Positions 1-4,893 of a stretch of 8,714 nt of DNA are shown here, piece by piece. The position numbers and the translations under genes were made by a program. Each line of letters opens with the position of its first letter. Within the stretch, counting starts at the first letter, position 1. This DNA comes from Bryobacterales bacterium (lineage in GTDB: Bacteria > Acidobacteriota > Terriglobia > Bryobacterales > Bryobacteraceae), in NCBI GenBank assembly GCA_003132865.1, contig PKYZ01000215.1:1-8714 (forward strand), given 5' to 3'. The notes beneath the pieces are model-generated. The model was not told the DNA's origin. It searched no databases and saw only the letters and a list, made by a program, of their open reading frames with translations.

Positions 1-17
1 GCAAGCCGGAGGCTTGC
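1..17. repeat. REP-like hairpin repeat, copy 1 (cut by window edge)
   Basis: A perfect inverted repeat: GCAAGCC, a GGA centre, then GGCTTGC, followed by GGTAC. It starts at the first base of the window, so more of the element may lie upstream. Two other hairpins at 2318-2333 and 4469-4486 share the layout, with GC-rich arms of different sequence around a YGRAG-like centre, which suggests one dispersed intergenic repeat family. The hairpin could also act as a terminator for a gene to the left, but no T-run follows. Confidence 0.5.
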
Positions 18-66
18 GGTACGGGGACGTATTGCATTCCAATAGGACTTGTGTCAGGCTGGTAAT

Positions 67-408
67 GTGGCTGAGAAGACTGACGTTTGGCAGGGAACGC
101 TGGCACTGATGGTGCTGAAGACGCTGGAGACCATGGGGCCGCTGCACGGATATGGCATTGCGCGCCGCATCGAGCAGACTAGCGGCGATGCGCTGGCGGT
201 GAACTATGGAACGTTGTACCCGGCTCTGCTCAAGCTGGAGCAGGAGGGCTACATTTCCGCCAAGTGGGGAGTTTCGGACAACAACCGTCGCGCGAAATAT
301 TACAGCTTGACCCGGGCTGGAAAGAAGCAAGTCGGGAAAGAGGCGCAGCAGTGGGAGCAGACTAGCGAGATTATTGCGCGGTTTTTGGCGCCGGAGACAC
401 GTTTCTAA
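67..408 (+). CDS. PadR-family transcriptional regulator
   Basis: This is a small winged-helix DNA-binding protein of the PadR family, expected to act as a cytoplasmic repressor. From the GTG at 67 it has 113 residues, a usual length for the short PadR subgroup. The diagnostic core is visible: QGTLALMVLKTL, then GPLHGYGIARRIE (helix-turn-helix), NYGTLYPALLKLEQEGYI (recognition helix) and NNRRAKYYSLTRAGKKQ (the wing). A TTG at 49 would add six residues, but the conserved region begins just after the GTG; neither start has a good Shine-Dalgarno sequence. Acidobacterial PadR genes of this type often sit beside a MacB/FtsX-like permease gene. Here the downstream neighbour is a convergent carboxyltransferase gene, so any partner would have to lie left of the window. 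The family call is firm; the target is unknown. Confidence 0.93.
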   Translation: MAEKTDVWQGTLALMVLKTLETMGPLHGYGIARRIEQTSGDALAVNYGTLYPALLKLEQEGYISAKWGVSDNNRRAKYYSLTRAGKKQVGKEAQQWEQTSEIIARFLAPETRF

Positions 409-435
409 TTCGTTTCTCGTTTCTCGTTTCTCGTT
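400..435. repeat. 7-bp tandem repeat CGTTTCT between convergent genes
   Basis: CGTTTCT occurs at 400-406, then after AATT three times head to tail at 411-431, followed by a partial CGTT at 432-435. The first unit overlaps the padR stop codon and the last partial unit runs into the stop codon of the carboxyltransferase gene on the other strand. The array fills the whole 25-bp gap between the convergent genes. It lacks dyad symmetry, so it is not an intrinsic terminator. Slipped-strand expansion is the simplest origin. Confidence 0.7.
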
Positions 436-2050
436 AGAGGGTTTCTAGAACCAGGTGCTCTGGTCGGAGATTCATCGACGCTACTTCCAGCGCGAAGGTT
501 AGGACGCGGCGGGTTTCCAGCGGATCGATGAGGGCGTCCATGTGCCCGCGTGCGGCGGCGAAGCGTGCATCCAGCCATCGATCGTAATCGGCCCGGGTCT
601 TTTCGATGCGCTCCTTGAGATCGTCCGGAACCGGCTGGCCGGCCGCTTTTAGCTTCTCCAGTTCGGGACCATGGACGGCTTGTACCGCGGAATCTCCCTC
701 CATCACGCCGATGCGGGCGGTGGGCCAGCCAAAAGTGAAATTGGGATCGAAGCCTTGGCCGGCCATGGCGTAGTATCCGGCGCCGCTCGCGTGATTAATG
801 GTCAGGACGATTTTGGGCACCGTCGCGCATGCCATGGTCTCTACCATCTCGGCGCCGGCGCGGATGATGCCTTCGCGCTCCGGCTCGACACCCACCATGA
901 ATCCGGAGACATCCTGGAAATAAATCAGCGGCATGTTGTTGCGCTGCGCGTTTTCGACGAAGTAGGCTACCTTGCGCGCGGATTCGGTGTACACGATGCC
1001 GCCGATGCGCGGGCGGCCCTCCGACCGCAGGAAGCCGCGGCGGTTGGCGATGATGGCCACCGGGTGGCCGCACAGGCGCGCGTTGGCACACAGCATCTCC
1101 GGCGCGTATTCGGGCTGGAATTCGGTATAGTCGCCCGCATCGAAAATGCGGAAGATGACTTCCTCGATATCGTAGGGCAGGCGATGGTTCTCGGGAAGCA
1201 CGCCGTAAATGTCGTCGGCCGCACGCGCGGGCGGATTGCCCAGCGAAGGCTCGGGCGGCGCGGGCAAATCGCGAAAACGCTGGCGGATGCGTGCCAGGCA
1301 TTCGGCATCGTTTTTGGCCATGTAGTGGGCCACGCCGCTGACGGTGGTATGCAGCCGCGCGCCGCCTATGGATTCGGAATCGACCACCTGGCCGGTGGCG
1401 CCTTTGACGAGATTCGGGCCTCCCAAGCCCATGAAGCTCGTGCCTTCGACCATGATGATGTAATCGCTGAGCGCGGGAAGATAGGCGCCGCCGGCGATGC
1501 AAGGACCCATCACCGCGGCAATCTGCGGCACACGGAGCTTGCGCCGCATAAGAGAATTATAGTAGAAAATTCGCCCGCCGCCATACTGCCCGGGGAAAAT
1601 ACGGTCCTGGTACGGCAGGTTGACGCCCGCGGAGTCCACCAAATAGACGATGGGGACGCGGTTGCGCATGGCGATTTCCTGCGCGCGCAGGCCCTTGGTG
1701 ACGGTCTCGGGCCACCAGGAACCGGCCTTCACAGTGGCGTCGCCCGCGATGATGACCGCGTAACGGCCTTCGATCTTGCCGATGCCCGTGACCGAGCCGA
1801 GGCCGGGCGCCTCGCCATCGTATTGGTCGTAAGCCAGCAGCAGCCCGATTTCGAGGAAGGGCGTGCCGGGGTCGAGCAGCGCCGCGATGCGCTCGCGCGC
1901 GGCCATCTTGCCGGCGCGATGCTGCCGCTCGATCTTGGCCGGTCCGCCGCCGGCGCGCAAGCGCTCTTCGAGCTTATGCAGTTGGTCCACCAGGTGGCGC
2001 ATGTGGGCCATGCGCGCGACTCGGGACGCGGGTTCGGGGATTGTGCTCAC
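434..2050 (-). CDS. acyl-CoA carboxylase, carboxyltransferase (beta) subunit
   Basis: This protein should move the carboxyl group from carboxybiotin to an acyl-CoA in the cytoplasm, as part of a biotin-dependent carboxylase of the propionyl-/methylcrotonyl-CoA type. It has 538 residues, normal for a full two-crotonase-domain subunit. The N-terminal domain carries the acyl-CoA oxyanion motif CIAGGAY (184-190) and LGGPNLVKGATG (209-220). The C-terminal domain carries FQDVSGFMVG (378-387) and the second oxyanion motif SGAGYYAMAG (422-431), followed by WPTARIGVMEG. Overall it looks closest to methylcrotonyl-CoA carboxylase beta, but the substrate cannot be fixed from sequence alone. The start is the GTG at 2050 and no Shine-Dalgarno sequence precedes it. 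No biotin carboxylase or biotin carrier gene is in the window, so its partner must be elsewhere. Its 5' part is duplicated at 3917-4407. Confidence 0.93.
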   Translation of the reverse strand: MSTIPEPASRVARMAHMRHLVDQLHKLEERLRAGGGPAKIERQHRAGKMAARERIAALLDPGTPFLEIGLLLAYDQYDGEAPGLGSVTGIGKIEGRYAVIIAGDATVKAGSWWPETVTKGLRAQEIAMRNRVPIVYLVDSAGVNLPYQDRIFPGQYGGGRIFYYNSLMRRKLRVPQIAAVMGPCIAGGAYLPALSDYIIMVEGTSFMGLGGPNLVKGATGQVVDSESIGGARLHTTVSGVAHYMAKNDAECLARIRQRFRDLPAPPEPSLGNPPARAADDIYGVLPENHRLPYDIEEVIFRIFDAGDYTEFQPEYAPEMLCANARLCGHPVAIIANRRGFLRSEGRPRIGGIVYTESARKVAYFVENAQRNNMPLIYFQDVSGFMVGVEPEREGIIRAGAEMVETMACATVPKIVLTINHASGAGYYAMAGQGFDPNFTFGWPTARIGVMEGDSAVQAVHGPELEKLKAAGQPVPDDLKERIEKTRADYDRWLDARFAAARGHMDALIDPLETRRVLTFALEVASMNLRPEHLVLETL

Positions 2051-2074
2051 GTTATGTGATCGTAGCGCGAATGG
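1584..2074. repeat. long direct repeat, copy 1 (5' end of carboxyltransferase gene)
   Basis: This block matches 3917-4407 at a constant offset of 2333 bases with no insertions or deletions. A hand comparison finds about 35 mismatches, or roughly 93% identity. It covers the first 155 or so codons of the intact gene plus 24 bases upstream of the start codon. Beyond 2074 and before about 1584 the two copies are unrelated. Confidence 0.9.
2051..2074 (-). promoter_or_regulatory. 24-bp upstream block identical in both carboxyltransferase copies; possible leaderless promoter
   Basis: The 24 bases upstream of the GTG start are identical in the two copies (2051-2074 and 4384-4407), although the coding parts differ by about 7%. 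Read on the minus strand the block contains TACGAT (2059-2064), a fair match to a sigma-70 -10 element, ending 8 bases before the GTG. No Shine-Dalgarno sequence is present. Together these would fit a leaderless or near-leaderless transcript, but no convincing -35 element is seen in either copy. A TGTGA half-site also occurs without a partner. The assignment is tentative. Confidence 0.3.
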
Positions 2075-2155
2075 GGGCGGGCAGCAGCCAGTCGAGGCGC
2101 CAGCATGAGACTGTTGTGCAGAAGGACCACTCGGGCCGCGTTTTGTCGGGCCTTG

Positions 2156-2269
2156 CTACGACAGCAGGCGAGTCAGATTAAGGGCATCGAGCAGCGCCTT
2201 CTCCGCGGTTAGATCGACGAAGGTCCCCAGATCAGCGACCGTCCTCTCGATGTGTTTCAGTCCATCCAT
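2156..2269 (-). CDS. possible 37-residue small protein
   Basis: A 37-codon reading frame starts at an ATG at 2269 and is preceded by GGGAGG five bases upstream, the strongest Shine-Dalgarno sequence on this strand in the interval. The predicted peptide begins MDGLKHIERTVADLG and ends ALNLTRLLS. It has regularly spaced leucines and charged residues and could form one or two amphipathic helices. There is no signal peptide or membrane segment. I recognise no family. It lies about 105 bp upstream of the intact carboxyltransferase gene on the same strand, just outside the duplicated block, so it is not part of the duplication. It could be a real small gene or the 5' remnant of a longer broken one. 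Confidence 0.4.
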   Translation of the reverse strand: MDGLKHIERTVADLGTFVDLTAEKALLDALNLTRLLS

Positions 2270-2317
2270 GATTGCCTCCCGCTTAAATTCCTCCCGGCAT
2301 GAGGAGTGTGGAAATTC

Positions 2318-2333
2318 GCCGGCTGAAGCCGGC
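2318..2333. repeat. REP-like hairpin repeat, copy 2
   Basis: GCCGGCT, GA, AGCCGGC form a perfect 7-bp stem, or a 6-bp stem with a TGAA loop. The centre CTGAAG resembles the centres CCGGAGG and CTGGAG of the hairpins at 1-17 and 4469-4486, while the arms differ. It lies upstream of the possible 37-residue gene and has no T-run, so a repeat is more likely than a terminator. Confidence 0.45.
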
Positions 2334-2682
2334 TGAAATGGGCTTCACTTACAGCGGATAAAACTGAGTGCTGCGGACCGCGGGTCTTCCGTATGCTACG
2401 GCCCTCCCGAACGCTTTGCTACGGTCGCCGCTGAAGAATACCTCCACGAGAATTCTCGTGCCGCCATCCCAATAGACCCCGCGAGACCCGCGATGCCGTT
2501 GTAGCGGTGGGTAGACGGGTATTCGAGATCGTACTGATCTCGATACCGCTCCCGCATATGAGCCGTAGGGTACCTTTGTTCAAGTCGCCTCTCCCTTAAC
2601 ACCACGAACCGTTCTGGAGGGTGGCAATGGACCAAGATGGTGAATATTAGCTTCATATCAGCTTCAGACCGCCCCGTCGGCG
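2334..2682. other. about 350 bp without a convincing gene; two palindromes
   Basis: I find no supported gene here. On the minus strand an 86-codon frame starting at an ATG at 2656 (start MKLIFTILVHC, stop at 2396) and an overlapping start-less frame (2349-2579, containing the residues GVYWDGGTRILVEVFF) are both open. Neither matches a family I know, neither has a good ribosome binding site, and each has mixed codon use. They may be remnants of one decayed gene. Two symmetric sites stand out: a perfect 16-bp palindrome CACGAGAATTCTCGTG at 2445-2460, and TCGAGATC-5-GATCTCGA at 2523-2543. Either could be an operator, but there is no promoter evidence. Confidence 0.35.
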
Positions 2683-3100
2683 CTAGCGTTGGACATGCCG
2701 AGCGGCGTCCTGGCGTAAGCCAATGAGCATTTTTTTTAGCTGCTCCCTCGTCAGATTTCCTTTCAGCTTCGCATCCACATAAGACCAAGCCAGCAAAACG
2801 TTAATTTGCAGGTTCTCGCCATCGCTGTAGAGTTTGTCGAACTCATTTTCGTAATCGTCGATGATCGCTCCAGGAGGCGCGTCCACTATCGATGCTAATT
2901 TCTCCGGACACTGCCATCCGTTTACCCGCTCTTACAAGCGCAATCTGCAGGCCGTGCCCGACGCCGATCAGGTACATCATCTTTGCGATATGAGGCGTTT
3001 CACGCCAAAAGCGACCATTGGCAATTTGGCTGTCGTCCATGTAAAGGTTTTGGGCGAACACCGCCGGAGAGAAAACCAGTACGAGTAGAAGCGCTTTCAT
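2683..3100 (-). pseudogene. secreted hypothetical protein, disrupted by a one-base frameshift
   Basis: The frame from the ATG at 3100 encodes a clear signal peptide (MKALLLVLVFSPAVFAQ) followed by ANGRFWRETPHIAK and MMYLIGVGHGLQIAL. The continuation, VNGWQCPEKLAS, PPGAIIDDYENEFDKLYSD and LTREQLKKMLIGL, lies one frame away and runs to the stop at 2683. Removing one base from the CCC at 2925-2927 (GGG in the coding sense) joins them into about 138 residues. The layout (signal peptide, NGRFW, a YLIG.GHG segment, a D..Y..FDKLYSD segment) recalls small exported proteins common in acidobacteria; the role is unknown. The ATG at 3100 is preferred over one at 3106 because AGAGG lies nine bases upstream. 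A run of eight A in the coding sense (2730-2737) is a second slippage-prone spot, but the frame is intact there. Confidence 0.65.
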
Positions 3101-3228
3101 GATCATCGTCCTCTAACAGCTGTCTCCAACGCTGTAAATCTGCCGCCTCGCCTTTTGCAAGCCCCCAAATCCGCTCGCGAAACGCTATGTTGCAAGCCTG
3201 GCCGCCGCTGCGAGAGACTGGACAGTGT

Positions 3229-3522
3229 ATGGTGTCCCTCCAGGAGTTGCGTCATGAGAGGCGCGCGGCGATTATCGATCTGGCGCGGCGGCACGGCGCC
3301 CGAAACATACGGGTGTATGGCTCCGTGGCGCGGGGTCAGGCAAACGATAGCAGCGACCTGGATCTCCTCGTCGAGTGGGAGCCGGACCGCAGCCTGCTGG
3401 ATGTCGTGGGTCTGAAACAGGACCTTGAGGATCTGCTCGGGGTGACCGTGGACATAGGCTCCGAACGCGGTCTCCACTGGTTTATTCGGGACGAGGTCTT
3501 GCGGGAAGCCGTGCCCTTATGA
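3229..3522 (+). CDS. MNT-type nucleotidyltransferase, MntA-like antitoxin
   Basis: This is a minimal nucleotidyltransferase of the pol-beta superfamily, 97 residues from the ATG at 3229. The active site is complete: GS at 31-32, ten residues, then DLD at 43-45 (the GSX10DXD motif), with D75 in VTVDIG as the likely third metal ligand. In characterised HepT/MntA pairs the MNT protein is the antitoxin and inactivates the HEPN ribonuclease by adding AMP to a tyrosine. Here it is directly followed by a HEPN gene with a 4-base ATGA overlap, the standard layout for translational coupling. An in-frame ATG at 3187 would add 14 residues, but the family normally begins near the 3229 start. The gene looks intact although its partner is broken. 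Confidence 0.88.
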   Translation: MVSLQELRHERRAAIIDLARRHGARNIRVYGSVARGQANDSSDLDLLVEWEPDRSLLDVVGLKQDLEDLLGVTVDIGSERGLHWFIRDEVLREAVPL

Positions 3523-3858
3523 AGAGCGGGATCCTGTACCTGCACCATATTCGGGAGCGATGCGGGCGAGTGCGCGATTGCATCCAGGCGGGCCGGGAGG
3601 AGTTCTTGGGAAATGTGGTCTACCAGGACGCGGTGATGCGAAACCTGGAAATCATCGGCGAAGCCGCGAAAACGGATCTCCCCGGAGCTGCGTGACAAGC
3701 TAAAGCTGCCGTGGCGACAGATCGCAGGTCTGCGCGACGTGCTGATCCACGATCACCCCAATCTCGACTTGGAGCGCATCTGGCTTGTTGCCAGCCGCGA
3801 CGTTCCCGAACTGCTCCGTGTAATCGAAGACTTCCTACGCGAGCATGGCCAGGCGTAG
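3519..3858 (+). pseudogene. HEPN-domain toxin (HepT/DUF86-like), frameshifted
   Basis: Starting at the ATG at 3519, the frame encodes the first half of a HEPN RNase toxin (VYQDAVMRNLEIIGEAAK, a family signature) and then runs out of frame to a TGA at 3693 after 58 residues. Dropping one A from the AAAA at 3669-3672 restores RISPELRDKLKLPW, IAGLRDVLIHDHPNLDLERIW and a normal end at a TAG at 3856, giving 112 residues, the usual size. In the restored protein the catalytic RX4H motif is R72-H77. The tyrosine that normally follows (HXY, the site modified by the antitoxin) is H79, a single T-to-C change from a tyrosine codon. As it stands, the gene cannot make a toxin unless the ribosome or polymerase slips at the short A-run. 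Confidence 0.85.
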
Positions 3859-3915
3859 GGCAGATGTCAACCGCCTCAGCGCGGGCTGTGAGCCGATATC
3901 CCGCTTTGGGGAGGG

Positions 3916-4383
3916 CTACTGGCCGGGAAAAATTCGGTCCTGGTACGGCAGGTTGACGCCCGCGGAATCCACCAAATAGACGATGGGGACGCGGTTGCGC
4001 ATGGCGATTTCCTGCGCGCGCAGGCCCTTGGTGACGGTTTCAGGCCACCACGAGCCAGCCTTCACGGTGGCGTCGCCCGCGATGATGACGGCATAGCGGC
4101 CCTCGATCTTGCCGATGCCGGTGACCGAGCCCAGGCAGGGGGCTTCGCCATCGTACTGGTCGTAGGCCAGCAGCAGACCGATTTCGAGGAAGGGCGCGCC
4201 TGGGTCGAGCAGGGCCGCGATGCGCTCGCGCGCGGCCATCTTGCCCGCGCGATGCTGCCGCTCGATCTTGGCCTCGCCGCCGCCGGCGCGGAGGCGCTCT
4301 TCGAGCTTTTTCAGTCGGTCCACCAGGTGGCGCATGTGCGCCATGCGCGCGACTCGGGACGCAGGTTCGGGGATTGTGCTCAC
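3916..4383 (-). pseudogene. truncated paralogue of the carboxyltransferase gene (5' third only)
   Basis: From the GTG at 4383 this reads VSTIPEPASRVARMAHMRHL and stays nearly identical to the gene at 434-2050 for about 155 residues. It ends at DRIFPGQ, where the intact protein continues YGGGRIF but this copy meets a TAG (3916-3918). Only five residues differ (Q23R, H25K, P37E, T63A, G83C), while about 35 of roughly 490 bases differ, so most changes are silent. Both oxyanion motifs and most of the first crotonase fold are missing, so the product cannot be an active carboxyltransferase. The break at about 3917 lies some 60 bp after the HEPN reading frame. An in-frame ATG at 4536 would extend the N-terminus, but that stretch is not shared by the intact copy and includes the hairpin repeat. 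Confidence 0.9.
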
Positions 4384-4407
4384 GTTATGTGATCGTAGCG
4401 CGAATGG
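3917..4407. repeat. long direct repeat, copy 2
   Basis: Second copy of the block at 1584-2074, in the same orientation. The match begins at TACTG (3917) and ends with GAATGG (4407); the flanks on both sides are unrelated to those of copy 1. No inverted repeats or target duplications typical of an insertion sequence are visible at the ends. Confidence 0.9.
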
Positions 4408-4468
4408 ATGGATGGTGAGCAGTCCGGAACCTGATGCTGGAGGTGTGCCCAGACTCACGCGCCGGAGG

Positions 4469-4486
4469 GCGGGGCTGGAGCCCCGC
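4469..4486. repeat. REP-like hairpin repeat, copy 3
   Basis: GCGGGGCT, GG, AGCCCCGC make a perfect 8-bp stem (or 7 bp with a TGGA loop), followed by TCTAC. The trailing TAC and the TGGAG centre resemble the copy at 1-17, which is followed by GGTAC. It sits in the 206-bp gap between the truncated carboxyltransferase and the 88-residue gene. A smaller inverted repeat, GTATTG with CAATAC (4523-4547, 13-base loop), lies in the same gap; neither has the T-run of an intrinsic terminator. Confidence 0.55.
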
Positions 4487-4589
4487 TCTACAGTTTTCGT
4501 CTCGCTCGCCCCGAGTTTCAGGGTATTGCCTGCCACAGAGACAATACACGCGACCGGTCACATAAAAGAACACGATCGAGCTAGCCGCG

Positions 4590-4856
4590 CTACAGAGTCA
4601 CCGGAGTAGGTTCAGAGCAGACATTGCTGGTTTCAGCGCAAACAGTGATTTCATGATTACCGCTGCCCGTTTTGGTATGCGGAATCGATTGGTTAGGGTG
4701 AGGACCAGCGCCCACCAGTATCACATTCGCCGGCGTTGCGAACTTCTGCCCTTCAATCATCGTACTGAACTGCTCGTCACAGCCTTGCGCGTCCGTGATC
4801 ACGATGAACGTGACCGCGCCCGGCGCGGCGTTTACACCAATAATATCGGTTGTCAT
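4590..4856 (-). CDS. 88-residue hypothetical protein, partner of the upstream exported protein
   Basis: I do not recognise a family. The 88-residue product starts at an ATG at 4856 preceded by AAGGAAAGGAA, a good ribosome binding site. It lacks a signal peptide and membrane segments. The sequence is rich in alternating small and beta-branched residues (APGAVTFIVITDAQG, ANVILVGAGP, NHEITVCAETSNVC) with three cysteines, which suggests a small beta-sandwich, perhaps Ig-like, but this is inference. It starts 37 bp after the stop of the 471-residue gene on the same strand, so the two are very likely co-transcribed. The missing signal peptide is odd if it works with an exported partner: it may be cytoplasmic, or exported by another route. 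It is real on the strength of its binding site and position. Confidence 0.7.
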   Translation of the reverse strand: MTTDIIGVNAAPGAVTFIVITDAQGCDEQFSTMIEGQKFATPANVILVGAGPHPNQSIPHTKTGSGNHEITVCAETSNVCSEPTPVTL

Positions 4857-4893
4857 TTGCGTTCCTTTCCTTTGTTTTGTGAAGTGAGATCGT

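Noticed and set aside
671..2059. Long plus-strand reading frame of 462 codons
   Set aside because: It lies antisense to the carboxyltransferase gene, whose protein has clear family motifs. The antisense product has no recognisable domain and is a by-product of GC-rich codon use.
2349..2788. Two overlapping minus-strand frames (2396-2788 and 2349-2579)
   Set aside because: The longer one overlaps the better-supported secreted-protein remnant and the other has no start codon. Neither shows family motifs, so they are described only as possible remnants.
3181..3231. Nucleotidyltransferase start at 3187 and the direct repeat TTGCAAGCC (3155-3163, 3190-3198)
   Set aside because: The extra 14 residues are not typical of the family. 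The 9-bp repeat is short and has no clear relation to a promoter.
3669..3672. Programmed frameshift in the HEPN gene
   Set aside because: Four A without a recognisable slippery heptamer or stimulatory structure is weak. A plain one-base insertion or sequencing error is simpler.
3103..3698. Minus-strand frames opposite the nucleotidyltransferase/HEPN genes
   Set aside because: The plus strand carries GSX10DXD and HEPN signatures. The minus frames have no recognisable content.
3859..3920. Insertion-sequence end at the truncation point
   Set aside because: No terminal inverted repeat, target duplication or transposase is visible near 3917. A deletion or illegitimate recombination is equally possible.
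4384..4536. N-terminal extension of the truncated carboxyltransferase to an ATG at 4536
   Set aside because: The extra residues are absent from the intact copy, cover the hairpin repeat at 4469-4486 and have no ribosome binding site. The family starts at the GTG at 4383.
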